Of a stretch of 64,000 nt of DNA, positions 45,987 through 54,785 are shown piece by piece (within the stretch, counting starts at the first letter, position 1; each line of letters opens with the position of its first letter). Made by a program: the position numbers and the translations under genes. The DNA lies in NCBI GenBank assembly GCA_965203865.1, contig OZ241916.1, forward strand, positions 1,674,001 through 1,738,000. Reading direction: 5' to 3'. The notes beneath the pieces are model-generated. The model saw nothing but the letters and a program-made list of their open reading frames with translations, ran no database searches and was not told the origin of the DNA. Source of the DNA: G965200765 sp965203865 (GTDB lineage Bacteria; Pseudomonadota; Gammaproteobacteria; Arenicellales; JAJDZL01).

Positions 45987-46346
45987 CTAGTTGACACTGT
46001 CAATCAGTTTTGCAAGGCGCTCGCCGCGCTCCAGATCGTGGTCTGCAACAAAATTTACAGCAGGAACGGTTTTTATACCCAACCGGTGCCCCAGTAACCG
46101 TCGAATATAGGGGGAAGCGTGATTCAAGGTATTCACAGACACCTCCAAAGAATCTTCAGGAAAACTTGACGTAATGCATACTTTTGCATATTTGAGATCT
46201 TTTGATACTTCAATAGAAGTGATTGTTACCATTCCGATTCTGGGATCGGAAAGATCTTTCAAAAATATTTCGCTCAATTCCCGGCGCACCAGAGACGCTA
46301 CACGCCTTGTTCGGCTTACGCCGTCGGCCAAGTCGCTGTTTACCAC
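45987..46346 (-). CDS. rbfA: 30S ribosome-binding factor A
   Basis: A 119-residue KH-type maturation factor for the 16S rRNA 5' end, also linked to cold adaptation. RTRRVASLVRRELSEIFLKD, DPRIGMVTITSIEVSKDL and the C-terminal PAVNFVADHDLERG are diagnostic. It starts with GTG 46346 after AAGAAG. The spacing is 59 bp from infB and 18 bp to truB, the conserved operon order. Confidence 0.95.
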   Translation of the reverse strand: MVNSDLADGVSRTRRVASLVRRELSEIFLKDLSDPRIGMVTITSIEVSKDLKYAKVCITSSFPEDSLEVSVNTLNHASPYIRRLLGHRLGIKTVPAVNFVADHDLERGERLAKLIDSVN

Positions 46347-46405
46347 TTAACTTCTTTAGCTAATGAATAGACATAAAATGCAATTTGCACATTAACCTGC
46401 AGCAG

Positions 46406-48808
46406 TCAATTGACTTCAATTTCCTGGTAGACTTCCAACTGATCCGCTATTTTAATATCGTGAAAATTGCGGATGCCGATTCCACACTCAAAGCCTGCCT
46501 TGACTTCCGGCACATCATTCTTGAACCGTCGAAGCGAATCAATGGTACCGCTGTGGACCACCACCTGGTCTCGCAGTACGCGAACTGGCAAATTACGCTT
46601 TGCCAAGCCATTAACAACATAGCAGCCCGCAATGGAGCCGACTTTCGGAACAACAAACACTTCCCTGACCTCTACCATGCCAACCACCTCTTCCCGAATA
46701 TCAGGTTCAGCCATGTATTTGCAAATATTTTGAATATCGTTGATCGCATCATAGACCACATTGTGATAATAGACCTGTATGCCTCTTTTTTCGATCAAAC
46801 TTCTTATCGCCGCATCGGCTCTTACATTAAAGCCTATGACTACCGCTTCGGCGGTTTCAGCCAAATCTACATCGTTCTGGTTAACGCCGCCAACTGCCCT
46901 GTGTACCACTTTAACCTTGATTTCCTCATCCGACAGTCGCTCTAGTGCAGTTGACAAGGCATCCGCGGAACCAACCACGTCTGCCTTTACGACCAAATTC
47001 AGCACTTTGGGCTTGTTTCCGTTCCAGAAATCACCGAAGCGAGCCTCAGTTTGCTGCGGCTTTGTTCTTCGAAATTCAATAAGTTCATCTGCCAGCTTCT
47101 TTGTCGGTACGCTCACAAACACATCCCCAACATCCGGCACATCCCCCAATCCTTCAATTTCAACAGGCATGGACGGGCCAGCACTATCCAGCCGCTGACT
47201 TTGATCATTCTTCATGGTGCGCAATTTCCCATATTGCCGCCCCGCTACAACATACTCTCCCTTGTGAAGGGTTCCCTTCTTCACCAAGACAGTGGCAACC
47301 GGCCCTCTGCCCTTGTCAATTCGAGCTTCAATTACCACCCCGCTTGCTTTGCCTTCCGTTGGAGCTGCAAGATCCAGCATGTCTGCCTGAAGTCTTACTG
47401 CGTCAAGCAAGTTGTCCACTCCCTGTCCGGTAAGAGCAGAAATTTCCACCATCAGAACATCTCCACCCAACGCCTCCACTGCAACTCCATACTCAGTCAG
47501 CCCACCAGCAACTTTCGAGGAATCAGCACCGGGCTTGTCCATTTTGTTTACGGCAACCACGAGCGGCACTTCGGTAGCCCGTGCCAGATTAATGACTTCG
47601 GCTGTTTGCGGCATCACACCGTCGTCTGCTGCAACCACCAAAACTACAATATCTGTCAATCGAGCACCACGGCCGCGCATCGCTGAAAATGCCTCGTGAC
47701 CCGGCGTATCAAGAAATGTAATATTTCCGTTCGGCGTATCTACTACATAGGCTCCAATATGCTGTGTGATGCCTCCTTTTTCACCAATTGCAACCTTTGT
47801 TCTCCGCATGTGGTCCAGCAATGTAGTCTTGCCGTGGTCAACATGCCCCATAACAGTTACCACTGGCATGCGAGGATAGTGTTCCCGGTCATCGTCCTCT
47901 TCTGCAACTACACTAATCTGCGGTTCCGCATCCTTGGCGATATGCCCCATTTCCTCAACTACATACTTCGCAGTATCGCGGTCCAACATGGATTCAATTT
48001 CCACAGAATTGCCCACATCCTCCAGTAATTTTACGACTTGCCGAGACTTGACCGACATCGCCTGAGCCAAATCTGAGACACTTATCAGCTCCGGCAGTTC
48101 CACTTCATAGACACGAGGAGCGGCAGGTTCCTGAAATCCGTGCCTGTTACCTGATATAGCCCTGGTGCGCTGGCCCGTTAATGATTTTTTCCTGGGAAAT
48201 TCAATACTTTCATCCAGCTGCAACTCTTTTTTAGCCTGGCGCTTCTTTTGCTTTGATTTCTTTGGTTCCGGCGGCGGTTCCAAAACAGGCTCAACTGGTT
48301 TTTCTTCAACTACTGGGTCGGCCTGGGGCACTTCGGCTTCCTGAACCGGCTGTGCCTCCTCCACTTCTTTTGCCTCAACTTTTTGATCTTCCCTGGCTTC
48401 CTCGGCAGGTGCTTCATCCACTTCTTTATCATCAGCATCTGACACTGTATCATCAGCATCCGGCAATATTTCTGAAGATACTTCCACCTCTGGCAAGGGT
48501 TCTTCTTGCGGCAGCTCCGGTTCTTCAACAGGCGCAGTAGCCAATTTCCTGCGACGATTTTCCAAAGGCTTGGAACGACGTCGCGCCGGCTTGACTTCAA
48601 CATGAATTCCTTTCTTGTCCGTACTCTGTCCAGACGGTGACTGCACCGGGCGATCCGACCGAAAAGCTTTCAGCAACTTCCCTCGTTCTTCAGCACTAAT
48701 TTCATCTTCTGCTGTTTTGCCTTCAATGCCGGCAATGACGAGCACCTCAATTACGTGCTCATCCGGTATCCGAAGCTTTTCAGCTAGCGATCGAACTGTT
48801 TCTGTCAT
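46406..48808 (-). CDS. infB: translation initiation factor IF-2
   Basis: An 800-residue GTPase that brings initiator tRNA to the 30S subunit. The N-terminal IF2_N module (residues 1-50, VRSLAEKLRIPDEHVIEVL) is followed by a long E/P/V-rich low-complexity linker (about 80-200) and a second IF2_N module (SVSDLAQAMSVKSRQVVKLL). The G domain has GHVDHGKTTLLDHM, DTPGHEAF and NKMDKP. C-terminal domains II, III and IV follow. The linker is unusually acidic but in line with other proteobacteria. ATG 48808 is 17 bp after the nusA stop. Confidence 0.97.
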   Translation of the reverse strand: MTETVRSLAEKLRIPDEHVIEVLVIAGIEGKTAEDEISAEERGKLLKAFRSDRPVQSPSGQSTDKKGIHVEVKPARRRSKPLENRRRKLATAPVEEPELPQEEPLPEVEVSSEILPDADDTVSDADDKEVDEAPAEEAREDQKVEAKEVEEAQPVQEAEVPQADPVVEEKPVEPVLEPPPEPKKSKQKKRQAKKELQLDESIEFPRKKSLTGQRTRAISGNRHGFQEPAAPRVYEVELPELISVSDLAQAMSVKSRQVVKLLEDVGNSVEIESMLDRDTAKYVVEEMGHIAKDAEPQISVVAEEDDDREHYPRMPVVTVMGHVDHGKTTLLDHMRRTKVAIGEKGGITQHIGAYVVDTPNGNITFLDTPGHEAFSAMRGRGARLTDIVVLVVAADDGVMPQTAEVINLARATEVPLVVAVNKMDKPGADSSKVAGGLTEYGVAVEALGGDVLMVEISALTGQGVDNLLDAVRLQADMLDLAAPTEGKASGVVIEARIDKGRGPVATVLVKKGTLHKGEYVVAGRQYGKLRTMKNDQSQRLDSAGPSMPVEIEGLGDVPDVGDVFVSVPTKKLADELIEFRRTKPQQTEARFGDFWNGNKPKVLNLVVKADVVGSADALSTALERLSDEEIKVKVVHRAVGGVNQNDVDLAETAEAVVIGFNVRADAAIRSLIEKRGIQVYYHNVVYDAINDIQNICKYMAEPDIREEVVGMVEVREVFVVPKVGSIAGCYVVNGLAKRNLPVRVLRDQVVVHSGTIDSLRRFKNDVPEVKAGFECGIGIRNFHDIKIADQLEVYQEIEVN

Positions 48809-48825
48809 TCGTGGCTCCTAGTGCT

Positions 48826-50337
48826 TTACTCCAGGCTTTCAAAAAGAGGTGCTCTGGCTGTCATTATCAACTTCTCCGCTTTTTCCTGGGACATTTGAAT
48901 ACCTGGAATTTCGAGCAAATCGAACGAGGAGCAATCAGATACGTCACTCATTGTGCAAATTCCATTTTCAGCAAGCAACCAAGCGGTATCTTCGTCCATT
49001 CCGTCCATACTCAGCAAGGAATCATCCGGAACCTTCTTTCTTTCCGATTCATATAATTCAAACTCTTGAAACAGCAATAAATCTTGCGCCCTTTCTTTGA
49101 TCTCCTTCACAAGATTGTCATCCAGTTCCTTGATTTTTAAAAGATCCTCGTCAGAAGCATCAACAACATCGTCCAAATTCTTGTAACCGTTCTGAACCAG
49201 AACAGAAGCAACATTCTCGTCCATTTTGAGAGATGTCATAAACTTGTCTCTTTGCTCCACAGCTTCTTCTTCCGCCTTCAAAGCAGCTTCGTCGCGCGTC
49301 ATGATATTCAACTCCCATCCTGTCAGCTGAGAAGCCAGACGCACATTCTGCCCGCCTCTGCCAATCGCCTGCGACAATTGAGACTCCGCAACTACAACAT
49401 CCATGTTGTGCTTTTCTTCGTCAATAACAATGGACAAGACATCTGCTGGCGCCAATGCGTTAACAACGTACTGAACTGAATTCGGCGACCACTTGATAAT
49501 GTCAACCCGCTCCCCGGCTATTTCGTTGGAAACAGCCTGCACGCGCGTGCCGCGTATCCCAACGCAAGCTCCGATGGGGTCCACTCTCGGATCTTCTGAA
49601 TAAACCGATATCTTTGCTCTTTCACCAGGGTCCCGTGCGGCATTTGAAATCTGAACCAGCTGCTCCTGAGTTTCAGGCACTTCCAGCTTGAACAATTCAA
49701 TCAGCAACTCTGGACAAACGCGGTCCAAAATGAGTTGCGGCCCCCGGCTTTCCTTTCGAACATCCACCAAAATGGCATGAATCCGGTCGCCACTGCGCAG
49801 CATATCTTTTCCAATGGCACGACTCCTCGGTAAAATTGCTTCTATATTCTTTGACTCGGTATTCTCTACCTCTATAATTGCATCCCCCCGCTCAACCCGT
49901 TTTACAGTTCCAAACACCATCTTTCCGATTTCGTCACTATACAATTCGTAGATTCTTTCCCGCTCTGCTTCGCGTACTTTTTGCTGCACTACTTGTCGGG
50001 CAGTTTGCGCTGAGATTCGACCTAGTCCGGCGTTCGGAATCAACTCTTCAATATACTCGCCAGGCTCGATTTCAGGCTGTTGCTTGTGAGCATCCGCCAA
50101 AACGATTTGCTTGTCGGGGTATTCCATTTCCACGTCATCGGAAAGCACCTCCCAGCATCGAAAAGTCTTGTAATCGCCTGTAATTCGGTCAATTTCGACA
50201 CGGGCTTCGATATCCTCTCTATGATCTTTGCGCGTCGCAGCAGCCAGGGCCAGTTCCAAAATGCCAAATACAATTTCTGGCTCAAGGCTTCTCTCTTTCG
50301 ACAACGCCTGAACGATTGCGGGAATATTATCAAACAC
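48826..50337 (-). CDS. nusA: transcription termination/antitermination factor NusA
   Basis: A 503-residue NusA. The N-terminal RNAP-binding domain covers about residues 1-130 (VQALSKERSLEPEIVFGILE), then S1 (about 135-200), then KH1 and KH2 (about 230-345, including ACVGIRGTRVQAVSNE and QAIGRGGQNVRLAS). Two C-terminal acidic helix-hairpin-helix repeats follow (about 365-430 and 440-500), characteristic of the proteobacterial form. It starts with GTG 50337. Spacing is 20 bp from rimP and 17 bp to infB. Confidence 0.97.
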   Translation of the reverse strand: MFDNIPAIVQALSKERSLEPEIVFGILELALAAATRKDHREDIEARVEIDRITGDYKTFRCWEVLSDDVEMEYPDKQIVLADAHKQQPEIEPGEYIEELIPNAGLGRISAQTARQVVQQKVREAERERIYELYSDEIGKMVFGTVKRVERGDAIIEVENTESKNIEAILPRSRAIGKDMLRSGDRIHAILVDVRKESRGPQLILDRVCPELLIELFKLEVPETQEQLVQISNAARDPGERAKISVYSEDPRVDPIGACVGIRGTRVQAVSNEIAGERVDIIKWSPNSVQYVVNALAPADVLSIVIDEEKHNMDVVVAESQLSQAIGRGGQNVRLASQLTGWELNIMTRDEAALKAEEEAVEQRDKFMTSLKMDENVASVLVQNGYKNLDDVVDASDEDLLKIKELDDNLVKEIKERAQDLLLFQEFELYESERKKVPDDSLLSMDGMDEDTAWLLAENGICTMSDVSDCSSFDLLEIPGIQMSQEKAEKLIMTARAPLFESLE

Positions 50338-50357
50338 TATAGTATTCTCCGATGAAA

Positions 50358-50828
50358 TTATTCCTTAATGCCCGGCTTTAACCGAGCTCGATCTATGTTC
50401 GCCAACTCAATTCCATGCTCATCCCCATTAATAACTACAACAATGGAATGATCGGAAACTTCTGTTAATTGTCCAAGAAAATTTCTTTGACCGTTGCACT
50501 TGATATGAGTCTTGACGCTTACATTCTGTCCGAGTGCTTTCTCAAAATGCTCCTTTTTGACCAGCGGGCGCTCAATTCCCGGAGACGACACCTCCAGTGA
50601 ATAGTGACCGGAAATAGGGTCCTCAACATCAAGTATGGACCCGACCTGCTCGCTTACAAACGCGCAATCATCCAGAGCCACGCCGCCAGGCGCGTCGATA
50701 TACAACCGCAATATTCTCGCATTGTCTCGCCCCAGCAACTCAAGGTGAACCAATTCGTACCCAAATTGGTCAACACTGTTTTCAAGTAGCTGATAAAGAC
50801 GATTCGTATTTGTACTCTGATTCAACAT
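50358..50828 (-). CDS. rimP: ribosome maturation factor RimP
   Basis: A 156-residue 30S maturation factor. GYELVHLELLGRDNARILRLYID, CAFVSEQVGSILD and the conserved YSLEVSSPGIERPLVKKEHF are present (motifs given in parts), then the C-terminal SH3-like domain. ATG at 50828. It is the first gene of the rimP-pnp operon. No tRNA-Met/Leu genes, which often precede it in gammaproteobacteria, are seen upstream; a hairpin and an accessory island lie there instead. Confidence 0.95.
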   Translation of the reverse strand: MLNQSTNTNRLYQLLENSVDQFGYELVHLELLGRDNARILRLYIDAPGGVALDDCAFVSEQVGSILDVEDPISGHYSLEVSSPGIERPLVKKEHFEKALGQNVSVKTHIKCNGQRNFLGQLTEVSDHSIVVVINGDEHGIELANIDRARLKPGIKE

Positions 50829-50897
50829 CGGCTCCTCTCGCTGCTTTCAACTCAGATTTTCTAACACCCGGATATATTGTTAACTACCTACAAATTC

Positions 50898-50920
50898 AAA
50901 GCCCCGCAATGCGAGGCTTT
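50898..50920. terminator. hairpin upstream of rimP
   Basis: AAAGCC and CGC pair with GCG and GGCTTT around a 3-nt loop, with one mismatch, giving about 9 bp. On the minus strand it is followed by GAATTTGTAGG, a weak T-rich tail, so it could end transcripts entering from the island. The rest of 50829-51092 shows no gene. Confidence 0.4.
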
Positions 50921-51092
50921 CTGGCAACTGAAAAATTTTCAACCGAGTCTATTCACACTGCAACCTACTCGATTGTCACCCGTTGGACGAGATGCTTCAA
51001 ATCCAAAGCAAGTGAAATGACTAACCAATTGCTCCAACGAAATATTCTAACACATTATCTCAATATGCTATGCAGTACATTCTTACCCCTGC

Positions 51093-51198
51093 TTAAGGTG
51101 CTGAAAAATCAATGTTGAGGGAAGCTGGATACTGCCCTCGGGGATTTCGGTACAACGCGTTTTTCACAAAAATTCACTTGCGAGGTGTCCTTATGAAA
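51093..51198 (+). repeat. structured-leader direct repeat, copy 1
   Basis: About 106 bp from TTAAGGTG to the start codon context CCTTATGAAA. It is clearly similar to 53445-53562: shared blocks are TTAAGGTG, TGAAAAATCAAT, GGGATT-TCGG, AAAATTC and GAGGTRTCC. An upstream CCTCG can pair with the Shine-Dalgarno CGAGG, and the same pairing is kept with compensating changes in copy 2. The two copies flank the RloA/RloB genes. Confidence 0.65.
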
Positions 51199-51378
51199 AA
51201 CCCGGGTGTGAAGTGTGGAGTACGATTTCACGGAACCGAAGTTGATTGTGTTGCGGCGATGCGTCGTTTTCAGCGCGTGGGAGCGAAAGAAAGCGAACTA
51301 TTTTTCGAGTTGCAGAATTGCCATGAAATTCAGGAAGTTTATCTCACACTTGAATTTCGACTGATGAATACAAATTGA
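51193..51378 (+). CDS. 61-residue protein of unknown function
   Basis: Starts MKNPGVKCGVRFHGTEVDC at ATG 51193 with a clear Shine-Dalgarno (CGAGGTG) five bases upstream; the longer frame from 51112 lies inside the conserved leader repeat and is unlikely to be translated. The product is soluble, with two cysteines in the first 19 residues and a C-terminal beta-strand-like EVYLTLEFRLM. I do not recognise it. It converges on rloB. The second leader copy (53445-53562) drives only a 23-codon frame (53557-53628) that runs into the XRE gene, which suggests a truncated duplicate of the same kind of locus. Confidence 0.55.
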   Translation: MKNPGVKCGVRFHGTEVDCVAAMRRFQRVGAKESELFFELQNCHEIQEVYLTLEFRLMNTN

Positions 51379-51385
51379 GTTAGGT

Positions 51386-51985
51386 TCAAGTTTCAATAAT
51401 TTGCTTCACGAGTTTGTAAACAGTTGTTTGACCTATGGATCTTGGCCAATCTATGCATGGCTCTACATCCTTTTCTTGTGCTCGCTGATATGCTCGCTCA
51501 ACTGCATTTTCGATTTTTTCTATCGAAAAATTATTTGAATCAATACTCTTGTTATAGTTAGGTATGTGGCGCTTTAATTTCGAATCTACATCCTTTGCTG
51601 AGTCAATATCTGTACCGTCTTCAAAATGAAGAAGTAACCAATATTCAAAGTTGGGATTACTGACAGCAAACCCAAAGTTTTCACATTCAGTAGACCACTG
51701 ATAAGGTTCATTCAGCTGTCCTTCGCTCCATTGATTTTTGTCCATCACTATCCAAGCTTGATCAGTGTCTTGAAATTCGAGTTCTTTCATTGCTCGTTTC
51801 ATTTGCTTCAAAACCGCCCTAGGATTATTTCCACTTGGTTTACTTCTTGGGCACTTAATATTTACGCTACGAAAAAAGCTATTTAACATTTCAAAATATT
51901 CAGGCTCAGTTTTTGTGCCTTCTGTACAAATCAAAAAAGTTTTCCTGAGTGAAATTGAACCTGTGGTTTGCCTCCCGGTATTCAT
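51386..51985 (-). CDS. rloB: RloB-family protein
   Basis: A 199-residue protein with the RloB signature CTEGTKTEPEYF at residues 20-31, then AWIVMDKNQW and AVSNPNFEYWLLLHF. This acidic/aspartate arrangement resembles nuclease-like Toprim folds, though I cannot verify that relation. RloB genes were first noted next to restriction-modification loci and commonly pair with an AAA ATPase, as here. The ATG overlaps the ATPase stop by one base (TAATG). The pair has the look of a two-gene anti-phage module comparable in logic to other AAA15 plus nuclease systems; that function is inference. Confidence 0.88.
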   Translation of the reverse strand: MNTGRQTTGSISLRKTFLICTEGTKTEPEYFEMLNSFFRSVNIKCPRSKPSGNNPRAVLKQMKRAMKELEFQDTDQAWIVMDKNQWSEGQLNEPYQWSTECENFGFAVSNPNFEYWLLLHFEDGTDIDSAKDVDSKLKRHIPNYNKSIDSNNFSIEKIENAVERAYQRAQEKDVEPCIDWPRSIGQTTVYKLVKQIIET

Positions 51986-53364
51986 TAATCTGTGTCCAAA
52001 AGAGCATTGAAAATTCCTGTTGATTGAATACGAGGCACACCTCCCAATCGACCATCCATATAACTTTTTCGAATGTCTTTGTAATCGCGAACTCCCTTGT
52101 AATCACTCAGTGAAACAAGAGTAGTTGCGCCAGTTTGGTATCGTTCTGTAAACCAGATTTCATCTCTGCGGAACAATTCTTGGTTGATTAACGAGTTGTC
52201 ATGAGTCGTAAAAATTAACTGATTCCTTGAGTCAGGAGAACAACTGTCCAAGTACATCTGGATTAACTGTACAGTCATGTGACTATGCAAACTGCGATCA
52301 ATTTCGTCAATTATGTATAACCTCGATTCAACTTCAGGTGACATTACTTTCGAGGCAAGGTCAATAAACGCTGGCAAGAGTTGTATGACACGTTGTGAAC
52401 CATGAGATTCTTTGGGAAATCCGATGTTCACTTCGGATTGATTAGTATTGTGGTATGTGGCTATCTTCTTTGCAATCAGTTCATCTTGTTTGGAGGTAAT
52501 TACTAAATGCTCTATATTTTGTTCCCCGGATAATTGGTCATATTCAATCAAATTAATATATTTACTTTTATTGGGATTGCCAAGTATTTGGTCGCGAAGA
52601 GTGGATTTCATTTCATCTGGAATTGGAGTATCTTCAAAATCTAAACGAGAAATTCCAGTATCCAGTTTGGCTAGAATTCTATTAACTTTTTGGTTAAATG
52701 GCTTATTCCCTTCCAGTAGGTCCCACGCTTGAAAGTATGTATCTCGGGAAATTAAACGCAGAGTTTCCTTGAACCACTTGTGCACAGACTTTAATTCTTC
52801 GGGTATTTGAGAAGCTAATTTGTGGGAACCAATATTTGTAAGAAAAAGTTGATTGTCCCATGTACTATCGAATATAAATTGAAGTCGTTGTCGAAGTGAT
52901 TCATCGGTAGTCAAAGAATCATCAAAGCTAATCTGAGTACCTTGCCGGTCATAAAGTTTCCTCTCCCTACTACTATTCACAAGAAAAAGATTTTCTTCCA
53001 ATACTTCTTCACTGTTTACAGAAAAACTGTACTTAAAAATTAAGTCATTACACCAGAGTTCAAAAGCAAATTTGGTTGGGGAACTAGAGCCTTCTTTGTT
53101 CAAAACAAAAGGTTCAACCGGAATTGGAGAATCGGCATTCGGTCCATAAATTATTAATGTCTGAGCGAAGCTTAACGCTCTGAAAAAATTTGTTTTTCCA
53201 GAAGCATTTCCCCCAAATATCACAGCAACTGGCAAAACTCTGGTTTGAAATTTTTTCAATTTACAAACCCGTTCGCCATGTTGGCGTTCATTTGTGGCAA
53301 CTGTTGAAAATGTAGCCTTGTCACGGAATGACATCCAATTTTCAACTGTGAATTGGATTAGCAT
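51985..53364 (-). CDS. rloA: AAA15-family ATPase (RloA-like) of the RloAB module
   Basis: A 459-residue ABC/SMC-like ATPase. It has an N-terminal MLIQFTVENWMSFRDKATFS, Walker A GGNASGKT (residues 51-58), a long insertion with helical content, Walker B YIIDEIDRSLH (350-360) and the switch histidine in FTTHDNSL. This is the AAA_15/OLD-like class found in several phage-defence systems, where the ATPase senses invasion and controls an effector. The effector here would be RloB. ATG at 53364. About 80 bp of AT-rich DNA lie between it and the second leader repeat and should hold its promoter. Confidence 0.88.
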   Translation of the reverse strand: MLIQFTVENWMSFRDKATFSTVATNERQHGERVCKLKKFQTRVLPVAVIFGGNASGKTNFFRALSFAQTLIIYGPNADSPIPVEPFVLNKEGSSSPTKFAFELWCNDLIFKYSFSVNSEEVLEENLFLVNSSRERKLYDRQGTQISFDDSLTTDESLRQRLQFIFDSTWDNQLFLTNIGSHKLASQIPEELKSVHKWFKETLRLISRDTYFQAWDLLEGNKPFNQKVNRILAKLDTGISRLDFEDTPIPDEMKSTLRDQILGNPNKSKYINLIEYDQLSGEQNIEHLVITSKQDELIAKKIATYHNTNQSEVNIGFPKESHGSQRVIQLLPAFIDLASKVMSPEVESRLYIIDEIDRSLHSHMTVQLIQMYLDSCSPDSRNQLIFTTHDNSLINQELFRRDEIWFTERYQTGATTLVSLSDYKGVRDYKDIRKSYMDGRLGGVPRIQSTGIFNALLDTD

Positions 53365-53444
53365 ACTGAGTCCTTGGAATTGGCTAATTCAATCGTAAAT
53401 ATTTGCATTCTATATGATGATCTCATTATATACTTGATTGCCAT

Positions 53445-53562
53445 TTAAGGTGATGAAGATAATGAAAAATCAATACTGATGGTGCATGAAAGGTACACCT
53501 CCTCTGGGATTTTCGGCCAATACCGTTTTAATGAAAATTCGCAAAGAGGTATCCTAGTGAAA
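53445..53562 (+). repeat. structured-leader direct repeat, copy 2
   Basis: About 118 bp, homologous to 51093-51198 in the same orientation. It ends in AGAGGTATCCTAGTGAAA. CCTCT can pair with AGAGG, where copy 1 has CCTCG with CGAGG, so the pair covaries. The ORF behind it (GTG 53557, 23 codons) is cut short by the convergent XRE gene. Confidence 0.65.
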
Positions 53563-53597
53563 CAAATAAGCATGATTTTATCTAGTGAGCAAAGTCC

Positions 53598-54704
53598 CTA
53601 CAAATCAAAAGGACAGTCAATCTCGTAATCTTCAAACAGTTTGACCAAATTATCAATGGTCACATCTAGCACGCTGGCAACCCTTCTAACCGAAACACAA
53701 CCGTTTTCAATCCCAAGCCCAATAACTTTCATAAACATTTTTGAAAACAACGGAGGCGGCTTTCTTCTCAGCTCAGTGCGACCATTGTTTCGCAGTGCCA
53801 AATCAGAGAGGTTGTCTGCTTGAGATTTCTTTAACCACTTAAGCGCTACTAGCCTCCACTTCAAAGCAAGGGCAGACACTTCCAGACTTTTTGCCCTAGA
53901 ATTTAGTCTTGTAATCAACTTGGCATCATCCAAATCGCTCCAGTCTTTTTCCAAGCCTAACACAGTAGTTGGCATCAGCAATGCGCCCGCAAAACTATCA
54001 GCCAACTGTTCAGTTCGACTCTTTTTGCTTCTCGCCAGATTTTCCAAGCGTTCTGGTGGCATCGCATCCCACGTCAGCAAATGAAACAGCTCGTGTGCCA
54101 AGTCAAAATGCCGCCGCCCAATACTCTCTCGCCGGGAAACCAGAACTGCGTCCAAGTTGGGTAAACTACATGCAACTCCTGAAATGCCTTCTTCTGTATC
54201 CACCATTAGTACTAAAATCCCCAGTTCTTTTTCCATAACTTCGCGCAAGCGGGTTGCTGGAGCATCCCCAAGTTTAAATTCTGTTGCAAATCGTTCGCCC
54301 GCCCTCATTGCCTCTTCATAAGTGGAACTCTTCGCAAGACCCAATCTTCGTCGTAATAGCGGAAACTCGTAATTCGTTTGCATGGCCAATTCTCGAAACA
54401 TGGCCAACCAGCATCCAGCTTTGGACCCGAAACTTTCCAAAGATCTTAAGTCTGGTTCAGAAGTCCTCCATGAAAATTTACCTTCACCGACCAGCATGAA
54501 GGGGTCAGTAAAGAACTCTAACGAAGCATTCAACTTCTTAATCAATATCAACAGTTCATCAGCACTTACTTTCCTTGCACCATTTTCAATCGCCGATACA
54601 GTTTGCCTATCTTTAATACCTAGCAAATCGGCCAGATTTTCCTGGGTGAGCGACCGTTTCTCGCGAAGATACTTGACTCGATGTCCAATTAAATTTGCAT
54701 TCAA
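53598..54704 (-). CDS. XRE-family regulator fused to ImmA/IrrE metallopeptidase
   Basis: A protein of about 368 residues. An N-terminal helix-turn-helix (IGHRVKYLREKRSLTQENLA, then LGIKDRQTVSAIENGAR) is followed by a Zn-peptidase domain with the HExxH motif in DLAHELFHLL. The downstream residues AEQ-like EQLADSFAGALLMP match ImmA/IrrE (DUF955). A C-terminal helical extension of about 80 residues (RRVASVLDVTIDNL) may be a second DNA-binding region. Such fusions regulate mobile elements or act with toxin/defence modules by cleaving repressors. I start it at TTG 54704, with GGAG nine bases upstream; TTG 54719 is the alternative. The paired inverted repeats upstream suggest self-repression. Confidence 0.87.
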   Translation of the reverse strand: MNANLIGHRVKYLREKRSLTQENLADLLGIKDRQTVSAIENGARKVSADELLILIKKLNASLEFFTDPFMLVGEGKFSWRTSEPDLRSLESFGSKAGCWLAMFRELAMQTNYEFPLLRRRLGLAKSSTYEEAMRAGERFATEFKLGDAPATRLREVMEKELGILVLMVDTEEGISGVACSLPNLDAVLVSRRESIGRRHFDLAHELFHLLTWDAMPPERLENLARSKKSRTEQLADSFAGALLMPTTVLGLEKDWSDLDDAKLITRLNSRAKSLEVSALALKWRLVALKWLKKSQADNLSDLALRNNGRTELRRKPPPLFSKMFMKVIGLGIENGCVSVRRVASVLDVTIDNLVKLFEDYEIDCPFDL

Positions 54705-54730
54705 TTTATCAGTCTCCAAGATAAATAAAT

Positions 54731-54785
54731 ATTTCTTGCTTTATATTATAAGAAATTTATTCTTGCAATTTATTATTTGCAAGAA
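54731..54785. promoter_or_regulatory. two inverted-repeat operators upstream of the XRE-ImmA gene
   Basis: IR1 at 54731-54756 (ATTTCTT, 12-bp spacer, AAGAAAT) and IR2 at 54760-54785 (TTCTTGCAA, 8-bp spacer, TTGCAAGAA) lie side by side within 85 bp of the start codon and share the TTCTTGC half-site. Paired AT-rich dyads of this kind are typical autoregulatory sites of XRE proteins. Confidence 0.6.
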
